Part shown: in pieces, positions 21,341-29,721 of the stretch | Numbering within the stretch: the stretch's first letter is position 1 | How the letters are laid out: each line of letters opens with the position of its first letter | From: Eubacterium sp. | Lineage (GTDB): Bacteria; Bacillota; Clostridia; Lachnospirales; Lachnospiraceae | Direction of reading: 5' to 3' | DNA length: 37,638 nt | NCBI GenBank assembly: GCA_003486385.1 | Contig: DNFT01000114.1 | Location: 1 to 37,638, forward strand | The notes under the pieces: model-generated | Seen by the model: only the letters and a program-made list of their open reading frames with translations | The model's database searches: none | Told to the model about the DNA's origin: nothing | Position numbers and translations under genes: made by a program

Positions 21341-23887
21341 TTATTCATAGCTTAATGTATTGTTTGCTATATAATCAGCCCACTCCTGATCGGAGTAATT
21401 GTACTTCATAAGCTCCATTCCACCAAAGCCATACATGATGTTGTAGTCCTCTGTGTAGTATGAACACTTATATGAAAGCATTGAACAAGATGTCATTCCG
21501 GCAAGTGGAATTCTATAGTACTTCTTTAAGAATTCCTCCTCTAACTGAGCTGTGATGCTGAGCTTTGTGGAGAAATCAGCCTCTGAGTATACGCCTGAGC
21601 CTATCATCGAGCCTGACCATGCCTGCCATGTCATTGTAACATCCTCACCGTTAACATTGAGTGTTAACTCCTCTGTCTTAGGATCCCAGCAGCCAGCCTC
21701 ATTAATTGAGTACTGATCCGGATCACAGTATACCTGGAAGTTACGGAACGGATAGAATGCGGCACCGCCCCATGCACCGAAGCCGATAGCATACTCGCCC
21801 TTAACTACATCACCGTAACGGTCGTTGATATTATCAACTGCAGTCAGTGTAATCTTACCGAAGCCTGAACCCTCAGCAGCAGCATTGACATACTTGTTGA
21901 AGAGCTCAATCTGCTTGTTATCAGATGAATCAAGTGCACCCTTCTTGTAACCGATACGGATAACGATATCCTCACCGGCTGTGTAGAGACCTGCGGCAAC
22001 AAGCTCATCGCAGGCTGTCTTCATAAGCTCCTTAGCCTCTGTTAAGTTGTAACCATTGATTGACTTATATGCATCCTGTAATGTTGCATAAGGTGTTCCA
22101 TCGCCGTAAGATACTCCGTAAAGGTTACAGATTGCCTGCATAGCCTCATCAGAGTTACGGTATGAGGATGTTGGGTCATTGTATACATCATAGAAATATA
22201 AGTTGTTGAGTATAGCGTAAGCCGGCTTGTAGCCAGGTGTAGCTGTTACCCACTCAGTACGGTCAATGCCTAATGACATTGCCTTACGGAAATTGTCATT
22301 AGAGAGAACAACTGAGTTAGTATTACCCTTTGAACGATCCATTTCCTGAAGCTTCTCAAGGTTAGTGTTGAAGAAGAAGGACATTGTGTATGTCTCATCA
22401 ACCTTGTATAACTGATCTGAGGTTGCATATGTTGAAAGGTCATCAGCACTTGGAGACCACCCATCAATCTCACCCTTTAAGAATGCCTGCTTTGCAGCAT
22501 TGTCATCCATAACGTTGATAACGATCTTATCTGTTACATATCTAGGAACATTCTCACCATCTACAAGATAAGGTGTTGTTGAAACAAGACGTCCGTTCTC
22601 CTCTGTATAGCCATACCAGTTCTCGTTCTTCTCGAATACCATCTGCTTATCATTCTGTAAAGAAACAAGCTTATATGGTCCATAGGACATAGTGTTCTCA
22701 AGCTTAGTGTTGTAATCGGTTGTTACCAATGTACCGGTTGTATCCTTGCCTGCCTCATAGTATGGCTCATATACTAACCATGTTGATGTACAGCTTGTTA
22801 AGAAGTAGTTGAGATCCTGATATGTCTGTGTTACATAACGGATAGTGTAATCGTCAACCTTGTAAAGACCTACTGTATCCCAGTCAACCTTCTCGCTTAA
22901 TGTACCATCATTTACGAATAACATTTCCTTTGTTAAATTAGCAATCTCTGCCTCATCTGTGATACCGAAGCCTGCTGCAAGCGCTGCAGAAACGAAGCCG
23001 AAGATTGCATCCTTGTTATCAGCAGTAATCTTAGTATAGCCGTAATCATCTGCACCGTCAGTGATTGCTGCATAGCCGTCCTCTGTTCCTAAACCATTGT
23101 CATTCCAGAGAGCGCTCACAGAATAGCCGAGGGTTGTATCAGCGCTGTCGCTTATATATACATATCCTGCATCGATACCTGCGTCTAAATCATAAGAGTA
23201 GTCAGGAGTCTCTCCATCGCCGTAAGCCGGAACCATTGCAGTGTAGAGCGGAGACTCTGAATTATAGTATGCAAGACCACCTGCAACTGCGGACTCACCG
23301 CTATAGTAGAGGTTAGCTCTGTAGTTCTTCATGGAAGAATCAAGTAACTGCTGCATTGAGTAAACGTATGTATCAGCAGTGATAGGTGTTCCGTCCTGCC
23401 ACTTGGCATCCGGATTTAACTTGATTTCGAATACGAAGCCGGCATCTGTCTCATCTGCCGTCTTGCCTGATGGAAGAGTTACATTGTACTTAGTGAGGTC
23501 ATCCTTGTGATCCTTCGTCACATCAGTGATGGATGTTGCCATCTCATATACCCACTGATATACACCATTCTCAGAATCGAGAATCTGCATTGTACAGAAA
23601 GGTGAAGATAAATAACTATTTAAAACCTCATCATCCGCATTTGACTCCCATGTATGCGGATTCCAGTTGTTGGCAAGTGCTGACGTATAGGAATTGTATG
23701 TATAGGTCTGCACTCCATCGTTACCTGTCTCACTGCTGCCATCTGTAGCAGAAGTGGACTCACCTGTCTGACCCTGTGATGTTGTAGAATCAGTAGGATT
23801 GTTGTTCGACTTGTTACATGCTGCAAGTGAAAATACCATTGCAGTTGAAAGTGTAACAGCAAGAACACGCTTTGAAAACTTTCTCAT
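21341..23887 (-). CDS. oppA: Oligopeptide-binding lipoprotein OppA (solute-binding protein family 5), enlarged
   Basis: Extracytoplasmic peptide receptor of the importer, tethered by lipid. Signal peptide 1-23 ends in the lipobox SLAAC (C24), then a Ser/Thr/Asn/Gly-rich linker to about residue 60. Family 5 features follow: NWNPHTWESNADDEVLNSY, FEIKLNPDAKWQDGTPITADTYVYSM (split: 151-162, 163-176), YGPYKLVSLQNDKQMVFEKN and NDNFRKAMSLGIDRTEW. At 848 residues it is about 250-300 longer than typical OppA. Much of the excess lies at about 195-340, Asp/Tyr/Gly/Ala-rich, between the first lobe and the hinge region. RBS AAGGAGG is 8 bases before the ATG. It is the first gene of the locus; the terminator after it should leave it in molar excess over the membrane complex. 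Substrate is not inferable. Confidence 0.92.
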   Translation of the reverse strand: MRKFSKRVLAVTLSTAMVFSLAACNKSNNNPTDSTTSQGQTGESTSATDGSSETGNDGVQTYTYNSYTSALANNWNPHTWESNADDEVLNSYLSSPFCTMQILDSENGVYQWVYEMATSITDVTKDHKDDLTKYNVTLPSGKTADETDAGFVFEIKLNPDAKWQDGTPITADTYVYSMQQLLDSSMKNYRANLYYSGESAVAGGLAYYNSESPLYTAMVPAYGDGETPDYSYDLDAGIDAGYVYISDSADTTLGYSVSALWNDNGLGTEDGYAAITDGADDYGYTKITADNKDAIFGFVSAALAAGFGITDEAEIANLTKEMLFVNDGTLSEKVDWDTVGLYKVDDYTIRYVTQTYQDLNYFLTSCTSTWLVYEPYYEAGKDTTGTLVTTDYNTKLENTMSYGPYKLVSLQNDKQMVFEKNENWYGYTEENGRLVSTTPYLVDGENVPRYVTDKIVINVMDDNAAKQAFLKGEIDGWSPSADDLSTYATSDQLYKVDETYTMSFFFNTNLEKLQEMDRSKGNTNSVVLSNDNFRKAMSLGIDRTEWVTATPGYKPAYAILNNLYFYDVYNDPTSSYRNSDEAMQAICNLYGVSYGDGTPYATLQDAYKSINGYNLTEAKELMKTACDELVAAGLYTAGEDIVIRIGYKKGALDSSDNKQIELFNKYVNAAAEGSGFGKITLTAVDNINDRYGDVVKGEYAIGFGAWGGAAFYPFRNFQVYCDPDQYSINEAGCWDPKTEELTLNVNGEDVTMTWQAWSGSMIGSGVYSEADFSTKLSITAQLEEEFLKKYYRIPLAGMTSCSMLSYKCSYYTEDYNIMYGFGGMELMKYNYSDQEWADYIANNTLSYE

Positions 23888-23912
23888 AAAATTTTCCTCC
23901 TTGTTATATTTT

Positions 23913-24038
23913 AACGCGTTTGCACTTTACCAGTTTAAATTATCGCCGTATTCAAGAAAAAGGAATGAGACTAGCCCACCCCTTTATGTGCAATATACCG
24001 GTAAGTATTAAATTTAAATTATTCCGCGTTAATTAACG
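23913..24038 (-). promoter_or_regulatory. oppA upstream region with palindromes
   Basis: The 203-base gap 23888-24090 holds the oppA leader. I see a perfect 12-bp palindrome CGTTAATTAACG (24027-24038) and a smaller AACGCGTT (23913-23920), which share the ACGCG/CGCGT core. No clear -35/-10 pair stands out. These are candidate operator sites for control of the peptide importer. Confidence 0.35.
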
Positions 24039-24090
24039 TAAATAGAATATATTCAAATGCTCCGAATGTCAAGCAATTTTTATTATTTTC

Positions 24091-25476
24091 TTAACCTTTT
24101 CTGTCGATAAGTGCCACTACCTCGGTGTTTGCCGTTCCCGGAAACATGTCGACCGCAGCCGCTTTTTCCAAATAATATCCATTTTCATTAAAGACAGCCA
24201 TGTCTCGCGCAAGACTTGTCGGCTTACAGGATACATATACTATCCTGTCGACACCGTATGCTATGAGCTTCGGCAGTGCCTTCGGATGTATACCATCACG
24301 CGGCGGGTCAAGGATGAGTATATCCGGCTTCTCCTCTATCTCATCAATCACCCTGAGCACATCACCCGCTAAAAACTTACAGTTATCAAGACCATTAAGT
24401 GCAGCATTTTCCCTGGCTGCCTTTACCGCCTCCTCGACTATCTCAACACCTACAACGCGCTTCGCAACCGCCGCTGCAAGCTGCGCTATCGTTCCGGTTC
24501 CGCTGTACAGGTCGAACACAACCTTGTCCTTGGTATCACCTATATAGCTTCTTACAGTATCATACAGAACCTCCGCGCCAAGCGAGTTGGTCTGGAAGAA
24601 TGAAAAAGGTGTTATCTTGAACTTAAGTCCAAGAAGCTCCTCATAGAAGAAATCCTGTCCACAGAGGATATCCGTCCTGTCGCTCTGCACCACATCAGCA
24701 AGGCTGTCATTCACGGTGTGAATCACTCCTGCCACCTTGCCATGTATCCTGCCGTCCGACACCATATCCATAATAAGAGACGCATAACCATCAAGAAGTG
24801 CCTTCTCAGCCCGTGTGTCAAGCTGTGAGGTGGTCACTATATCCACAAGAAGCTCCTGAGTCCTCTTAGCCTTTCTCACAAGCAGATGTCTGAGGTATCC
24901 GGTATGGGCAAGCTTTTTATAAAACGTAACACCGCTGTTCTTAAAATAATCAAGTGTTGCCGAAAGTATACTTCTGAAATCGCCATCCATAATCCTGCAG
25001 CCACTGACTGTCACTATATCATGAAAGCTTCCTCTCTTATGCATGCCAAGGCTCAGCGGTCCATCCTTCACCTCATCACCGAAGGAAAATTCCATCTTGT
25101 TGCGGTATTCGGCCACCTCCGGGCTTCCCTTTATCCCCTCGTAGATGTAATCTCCTCCTACAGGAGCAAGAAGCTTCTCTATCTGTGCGCTCTTAAGCTT
25201 AAGCTGTTCCTCATAGCGCACCGGCTGGTACACGCAGCCCCCGCACCTTCCGAAATGTTCGCACCTTATGCTCTCATCAACAATATCCGATTCCTTTATA
25301 ACAGCACATGCCGTACCCTCTGCATTTCCATTTCGCACCTTGTCTATTCTCACGTCAAGGGTCTGTCCGGGTATGACATTCTTGACCGTGACAGTTCCCT
25401 CATCACATATAACTTTACCTTTATTAGGAAAAGCAACGGAAGCTACAACCCCTTCTATGTGCTCTCCTTTTTTCAT
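24091..25476 (-). CDS. rlmD: 23S rRNA (uracil-C5)-methyltransferase, RlmD/RumA type
   Basis: SAM-dependent methylation of uracil C5 in 23S rRNA (U1939, or U747 and U1939 in dual-specificity RlmCD of Gram-positives). The 461-residue protein has an N-terminal TRAM domain (about 1-60) and [4Fe-4S] ligands C72, C78, C81 (CEHFGRCGGC) and C160. The Rossmann methyltransferase domain carries FDLYSGTGTIAQLAA (321-335), LDPPRDGIHPKAL (389-401) and the nucleophile C417 in YVSCKPTSLARD. All catalytic elements are intact. ATG 25476 is preceded by GGAG. It is the last gene before the oppA regulatory region; no terminator is obvious. Whether it methylates one or two positions cannot be told. Confidence 0.92.
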   Translation of the reverse strand: MKKGEHIEGVVASVAFPNKGKVICDEGTVTVKNVIPGQTLDVRIDKVRNGNAEGTACAVIKESDIVDESIRCEHFGRCGGCVYQPVRYEEQLKLKSAQIEKLLAPVGGDYIYEGIKGSPEVAEYRNKMEFSFGDEVKDGPLSLGMHKRGSFHDIVTVSGCRIMDGDFRSILSATLDYFKNSGVTFYKKLAHTGYLRHLLVRKAKRTQELLVDIVTTSQLDTRAEKALLDGYASLIMDMVSDGRIHGKVAGVIHTVNDSLADVVQSDRTDILCGQDFFYEELLGLKFKITPFSFFQTNSLGAEVLYDTVRSYIGDTKDKVVFDLYSGTGTIAQLAAAVAKRVVGVEIVEEAVKAARENAALNGLDNCKFLAGDVLRVIDEIEEKPDILILDPPRDGIHPKALPKLIAYGVDRIVYVSCKPTSLARDMAVFNENGYYLEKAAAVDMFPGTANTEVVALIDRKG

Positions 25477-25521
25477 ATAATCTCCATTCCGCAGGCTTTA
25501 ACTTCCAAGCTCCTGCCTCTA

Positions 25522-25905
25522 TTATTTCTTATTTCCGCCGAACAATGCCCTTGCAAGAAGTCCGACACCGCCAAAGATCAGAACCAGATACAATATCCAC
25601 TCAAACAGTGTCAATCTCTGAAGTCTTATCGTTGTCGATGCGATTACTGACACAATTATTAACAGAAATCCAAATCCTGTAACTAACTTAGCTCCAAAAG
25701 AGCCAGGCTTTACAAAGAGCCATACAACGCCTATAATAAACGGTATTATCACAAGTCCTGAATTGACATTAAGCCCGAACAGGCTTAAATTTCCCGCAAA
25801 AAAAGAGGTCTGCACCGATGCCTTATTTGTAAAAAGATACAGACCAACAACCAGCATTGCAAGACCGCCTAAAAATTCCAAAAGTTCATTACGTTCCTTC
25901 TTCAC
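25522..25905 (-). CDS. Small four-helix membrane protein, unknown function
   Basis: A 127-residue hydrophobic protein with about four transmembrane segments (near 9-26, 43-66, 72-92 and 100-121), basic at both ends. I do not recognise a family. GTG at 25905 is the likely start, with GGAG about 11 bases upstream. It lies 45 bases upstream of rlmD on the same strand and may be co-transcribed with it. Confidence 0.65.
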   Translation of the reverse strand: MKKERNELLEFLGGLAMLVVGLYLFTNKASVQTSFFAGNLSLFGLNVNSGLVIIPFIIGVVWLFVKPGSFGAKLVTGFGFLLIIVSVIASTTIRLQRLTLFEWILYLVLIFGGVGLLARALFGGNKK

Positions 25906-25961
25906 TTTTCAACATGCTCCTATTCCATCTTTTCTGTCTGTTGTATAATAATACATATTAA

Positions 25962-25989
25962 AACAATAGGAGGGCATTATCCCTCCTAT
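25962..25989 (-). terminator. Terminator after the acidic-tail membrane protein gene
   Basis: ATAGGAGGG (25966-25974) and CCCTCCTAT (25981-25989) form a perfect 9-bp stem with a 6-base loop, followed on the minus strand by TGTTTTAA. Confidence 0.75.
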
Positions 25990-26031
25990 CATTTATTCAC
26001 TGCTTACTATTGGTATTCCGTTATCACAGGA

Positions 26032-26343
26032 TTACTTATCCTCGGACTTCTCATCCTCTTCCTCGAAGAAGTCATCCTCAAAGTCTTCATCCTCATCCTC
26101 GAAATCATCATCATCGTAATCCTCATCCTCGAAGTCCTCAAGGTAATCAGGTGTAAAGTATCTGTATACTGCATAAGCGATACCTGCTACAGCTGCTACG
26201 AATCCGACAATTGCAAGAATCCATAACAGTGGGCTGCACTTCTTCTCTTTCTCAACAACAACCTGCTTCTTATTAAGGAGTTCCTTAAGATCCTTTAAGT
26301 CCTTACCCTTAACCTGCTCAAGTAATTCTTCAATCTTATTCAT
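26032..26343 (-). CDS. Single-pass membrane protein with highly acidic C-terminal tail
   Basis: 103 residues. Residues 1-36 are a charged helix (KIEELLEQVKGKDLKDLKELLNKK region), 38-66 a single transmembrane segment, and 70-103 almost entirely Asp/Glu (for example DEDYDDDDFEDEDEDFEDDF). I do not recognise a named function. RBS AAGGA is 10 bases before the ATG. It has its own promoter (26431-26459) and terminator, so is a single-gene transcript between pcrA and the small membrane protein. The acidic tail could bind cations or basic proteins; this is speculation. Confidence 0.8.
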   Translation of the reverse strand: MNKIEELLEQVKGKDLKDLKELLNKKQVVVEKEKKCSPLLWILAIVGFVAAVAGIAYAVYRYFTPDYLEDFEDEDYDDDDFEDEDEDFEDDFFEEEDEKSEDK

Positions 26344-26430
26344 ACTTCATTCATCCTTTCTTGAAATATATTATGATACCGGCACAAAAAGCTTTGTACG
26401 CTATCAGCTTATAAACTTAAGTATAATTTT

Positions 26431-26459
26431 ATCATATATTGTTAAAAATATCTAGTCAA
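26431..26459 (-). promoter_or_regulatory. Predicted sigma-A promoter of the acidic-tail gene
   Basis: On the minus strand TTGACT (26454-26459), a 17-base spacer and TATGAT (26431-26436). The -35 overlaps the last codons of pcrA. Confidence 0.7.
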
Positions 26460-28737
26460 TTTTTACCAGTTTTGCAAAAGAAGCAAACATTTTTTTGACA
26501 CCTGCCGAATCGAACTGCACCGTAACCTCGAAATCCCTGCCTCCCGATACAATGTTCTGTACTGTACCCTCACCGAACTTTACATGCTTTACCCTGTCTC
26601 CCGCCGCATAGCCAAGCTCATCAAGGCTTGCTGCGACCTTAGGTGCTCCTTTTGGGATATCAGTCATCGAAACAGCCGGCTTATTCCAGACTGCGCTGTT
26701 TTTCTTTGCTGCCGGGCGGTTCCACGGCAATGCCTCCCTCATGGCAGCTTCGGCAGCCCTGATACCCTTATCATCAGAAAATGCCACAGGCTTTCTTATT
26801 CCCTGTCCGCTCTCAGATAATAACTGCGGCGGAATCTCACTTATAAAGCGCGACTGCTTGCACAGCATCATCTCTCCGCGGACCATGCGCTGTTTTGCCA
26901 TGCTCAGCACAAGTCTCTGCCTCGCACGCGTGATTCCTACATAGCACAGCCTCCTCTCCTCCTCAAGGTCGCTCTTGTCATCGGACGTAATCGCCATGTA
27001 GCTTGGGAAATTGCCATCCTCCATGCCTGCAAGGTACACAATAGGAAATTCCAGCCCCTTCGCGCTGTGAAGTGTCATAAGTGAAACAACGTTATTATTC
27101 TCATCCATATTGTCAATATCCGCGACAAGTGCAACCTCCTCAAGGAAGCCTGACAAGGTCGGCATATCCGTATTCTCCTCATACGCTGCCGCCTTTGAAA
27201 TAAGTTCATTTATATTCGACATCCTGTCCGCAATCTCATCCGGTTCATCGTCATCGGAGAGATACTCCTCATATCTTATGCTCTCAACTATATCGGATAT
27301 AAGCTCCTTAATCGACATCTGCATTGCCTTTGCACGGAATGCGGATATGAGTGTACAGAAATTGTCAAGCTTTCCTATCGTTGCCTTAGCAAGTCCCGGT
27401 ATCTTACTGCCATTCGCTGCAGCAGCATAAAAGCTTAAGTCATTGTCCTCAGCGTAAGCTGCCACCTTCTCAATTGTTGCGGCACCTATTCCGCGTTTAG
27501 GAACATTGATAATTCTTCTTACCGCGACTTCATCCCTCGCATTGTCTATCGTCTTAAGATAAGCAAGAACATCCTTAATCTCTTTTCTGGCATAGAAATT
27601 GACCGCACCGTATATTCTATAAGGCACACCCAGCTCCACGAACTTTTCCTCAAGTACTCTCGACTGTGCGTTGGTCCTGTACAATATCGCAAAGTCATTG
27701 TAATTATTGCCCTCTGCCGCCCTTTTCTTTATATCGGATACAATACCATACGCCTCTTCGTATGCCGTATTATATACATTATATGCAAGCTTATCGCCTG
27801 CACCCTGGTCCGTCCACAGACTCTTATCCTTTCGTCCCTCATTGTTCTTTATTACAGCGTTGGCAGCATCGAGTATATTCTGTGTGGAACGGTAATTCTG
27901 CTCAAGCTTTATAACCTTAGCCTCCGGGAACACGCTCTCAAAATCCAGAATATTTCTTACATTGGCTCCTCTGAATTTATAAATCGACTGGTCATCATCA
28001 CCCACAACACACAGGTTTCTGAAACGTGCCGCCAAAAGGCTTATAAGCTTGAACTGCGCCATATTGGTGTCCTGATACTCATCGACCATGATGTATCTGA
28101 AGCGCTCACCATAATAATCAAGCACATCCGGGCATGACCCAAACAACTCAACCGTCCTGCATATAATGTCATCAAAATCAAGCGCATTGTTAGCCTTTAA
28201 CTGCCTCTGGTATTCTCTGTAAACCTCTGCCACTTTCTTCCGGTGATAGTTGGCACCTGCCTCAAGCTCCATCTCGTCCGGTCCCTTCAGCTTATCCTTC
28301 GCTCTTGATATATCGGTCAATACCGCTCTGTCCTTATAGAGCTTGGTATCAAGGTCAAGCTTCTTCAGAATCTGTCTGATTATCGACTTCTGGTCATCGG
28401 TATCATAGATTGTAAAGCTGTTGGAATAACCTATTCTCTCTATGTATCTTCGAAGTATTCTCACACATGCCGCATGGAATGTCATTATCCACGCCCCTCC
28501 TGCGTCCATCCCCAGAAGTCTGTCAACTCGCTCGCGCATCTCAGCCGCAGCCTTATTGGTGAATGTGATTGCAAGAATATTATATGGATTGACATTCTTC
28601 TCCTCTATTAAATATGCTATCCTATGAGTCAAAACACGGGTTTTTCCGGAACCTGCCCCGGCTAACAGAAGCACAGGTCCCTCCGTTGTAAAAACGCCCT
28701 CCCTTTGCTGCTCATTTAAAGTATCATAAATACTCAT
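26452..28737 (-). CDS. pcrA: ATP-dependent 3'-5' DNA helicase PcrA (UvrD family)
   Basis: Superfamily 1 helicase for nucleotide-excision repair, clearing of recombinase and rolling-circle replication. The 761-residue protein has the N-terminal Q motif (LNEQQREGVF), Walker A AGAGSGKT, motif II DEYQDTN, motif III VGDDDQSIYKFRGA, motif IV QNYRST, motif V LMTLHSAKGLEFP and motif VI VGITRARQRL. The C-terminal Tudor-like domain (GDRVKHVKFGEGTVQNI ... ASFAKLVKID), which in Bacillus PcrA contacts RNA polymerase, is also present. ATG 28737 is chosen because GAAAGGAA is 6 bases upstream and the protein then begins MSIYDTLNEQQ; a longer in-frame start at 28848 runs back through the upstream terminator and is rejected. 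Confidence 0.95.
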   Translation of the reverse strand: MSIYDTLNEQQREGVFTTEGPVLLLAGAGSGKTRVLTHRIAYLIEEKNVNPYNILAITFTNKAAAEMRERVDRLLGMDAGGAWIMTFHAACVRILRRYIERIGYSNSFTIYDTDDQKSIIRQILKKLDLDTKLYKDRAVLTDISRAKDKLKGPDEMELEAGANYHRKKVAEVYREYQRQLKANNALDFDDIICRTVELFGSCPDVLDYYGERFRYIMVDEYQDTNMAQFKLISLLAARFRNLCVVGDDDQSIYKFRGANVRNILDFESVFPEAKVIKLEQNYRSTQNILDAANAVIKNNEGRKDKSLWTDQGAGDKLAYNVYNTAYEEAYGIVSDIKKRAAEGNNYNDFAILYRTNAQSRVLEEKFVELGVPYRIYGAVNFYARKEIKDVLAYLKTIDNARDEVAVRRIINVPKRGIGAATIEKVAAYAEDNDLSFYAAAANGSKIPGLAKATIGKLDNFCTLISAFRAKAMQMSIKELISDIVESIRYEEYLSDDDEPDEIADRMSNINELISKAAAYEENTDMPTLSGFLEEVALVADIDNMDENNNVVSLMTLHSAKGLEFPIVYLAGMEDGNFPSYMAITSDDKSDLEEERRLCYVGITRARQRLVLSMAKQRMVRGEMMLCKQSRFISEIPPQLLSESGQGIRKPVAFSDDKGIRAAEAAMREALPWNRPAAKKNSAVWNKPAVSMTDIPKGAPKVAASLDELGYAAGDRVKHVKFGEGTVQNIVSGGRDFEVTVQFDSAGVKKMFASFAKLVKID

Positions 28738-28792
28738 TTTTATTTCCTTTCCAAATAACACATCTATCAAAAAAGCTTCATTACTGAAACTT

Positions 28793-28832
28793 AAAAACAC
28801 CCCGTCAACCGGTATACCAGTCGCACGAGGTG
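28793..28832 (-). terminator. Terminator after pspA
   Basis: On the minus strand CACCTCGT pairs with ACGGGGTG (28825-28832 and 28798-28805) with one G-U pair. An inner ACTGGTATACCGGT is itself near-palindromic. The stem is followed by UUUUU (28793-28797). Confidence 0.8.
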
Positions 28833-28848
28833 CTTCCGTAAAAATCAA

Positions 28849-29529
28849 TTAATTCTGTCCCATCTTAGCCTTAAGTGCTGCAAGCTCGTCATCAACCTCA
28901 GGTGTTGACATGCCCTCATACTTACGTGCGATATCATTGATTGAATCGACACCGCTTCTGTTAAGCTCTGCCATGGCATTAGCCTCATCAAGCATCTTGT
29001 TAGCCTTAGCCTCCATCTTGTCAAATGCGGAAAGGTTCTCTGCTGCCCCATCCACACTGGCTCCAATCTTATTGATTGTCTGCTGGGTCTTTGCAACCGC
29101 AATCTTAGCCTTGATTGCATCTCTTCTTGAATTGAGCTGGCTGATATCCCCCACAAGCTTCTGGTGCATCTGGCGCATCTTAGCTGCGTTCTCAGCAGCC
29201 AGGGTATATGTCTCCTGAAGAGATGTCTGCTTAACAACAAGCTCCTTCTTCTTCATGAGGAATCTCTTGGCATCCTCGTCATTGCCTGCAAGAACTGCCT
29301 TCTCTGCATAGCTCTGCATCTTGGCAACCTCTGCCGTGCACTCATCTAACTGTCTCTTAGCCTTAGCCTCCTCTGCCATAACAGAAGCCGTCTCCTGCTT
29401 AACCTTGGCAAGATCGCTCTCGAGATTGCGAAGATACTGATCTATCATCTTCTCTGGATCCTCTGCCTTGTCGAGAAGCGCATTGATGTTAGCGGACATT
29501 ATGTCCTTAAATCTTGAAATAATACCCAT
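28849..29529 (-). CDS. pspA: PspA/IM30-family membrane-associated protein
   Basis: A 226-residue ESCRT-III-like protein that binds and stabilises the cytoplasmic membrane in envelope stress. It begins with the family's amphipathic helix (MGIISRFKDIMSANINALLDKAEDPEKMID), followed by long coiled-coil helices (about 25-145), a second helical block with INKIGASVDGAAENLSAFDKMEAKANKM, and a C-terminal helix ending in DELAALKAKMGQN. No signal peptide. ATG 29529 is chosen because GGAGGG lies 7 bases upstream; an in-frame TTG at 29544 contains the RBS. It has an extended -10 promoter and a strong terminator, so is monocistronic; no pspB or pspC partner is adjacent. Confidence 0.92.
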   Translation of the reverse strand: MGIISRFKDIMSANINALLDKAEDPEKMIDQYLRNLESDLAKVKQETASVMAEEAKAKRQLDECTAEVAKMQSYAEKAVLAGNDEDAKRFLMKKKELVVKQTSLQETYTLAAENAAKMRQMHQKLVGDISQLNSRRDAIKAKIAVAKTQQTINKIGASVDGAAENLSAFDKMEAKANKMLDEANAMAELNRSGVDSINDIARKYEGMSTPEVDDELAALKAKMGQN

Positions 29530-29558
29530 TGTCCTACCCTCCAAAATATTCAGAAATC

Positions 29559-29590
29559 ATGTATATCATAGCACATGGAAACATAAAAGT
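29559..29590 (-). promoter_or_regulatory. Predicted promoter of pspA
   Basis: On the minus strand GTGACT, a 17-base spacer and TATGAT preceded by TGC (extended -10), about 32-60 bases upstream of the pspA start. Confidence 0.5.
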
Positions 29591-29648
29591 CACTATATTT
29601 ATTTGAAATAATCCATTTATATGTTTTGACACCCGAATCATGTTTTTC

Positions 29649-29677
29649 TTGTTTTTGATATGAAATTAGGTTATAAT
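29649..29677 (+). promoter_or_regulatory. Predicted sigma-A promoter of the DUF1836 gene
   Basis: TTGTTT (29649-29654), a 17-base spacer and a consensus TATAAT (29672-29677), 45 bases upstream of the ATG. Divergent from the pspA promoter. Confidence 0.65.
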
Positions 29678-29721
29678 GAACCAGACATCAGAACTATGTC
29701 ACATAGAAAAGAGGTTGCAAC

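Noticed and set aside
24001..24020. CodY-type box upstream of oppA
   Set aside because: The AT-rich sequence there matches the CodY consensus too poorly to call.
26484..26500. TTTTTTGACACC inside pcrA, similar to the repeat motif at 29.6 kb
   Set aside because: It encodes conserved C-terminal residues of PcrA and has no paired arm.
28849..29240. Open frame of 131 codons inside pspA in another frame of the same strand
   Set aside because: Composition (Arg/Leu/Ser-rich) is that of an out-of-frame translation of the PspA coiled coil; no RBS.
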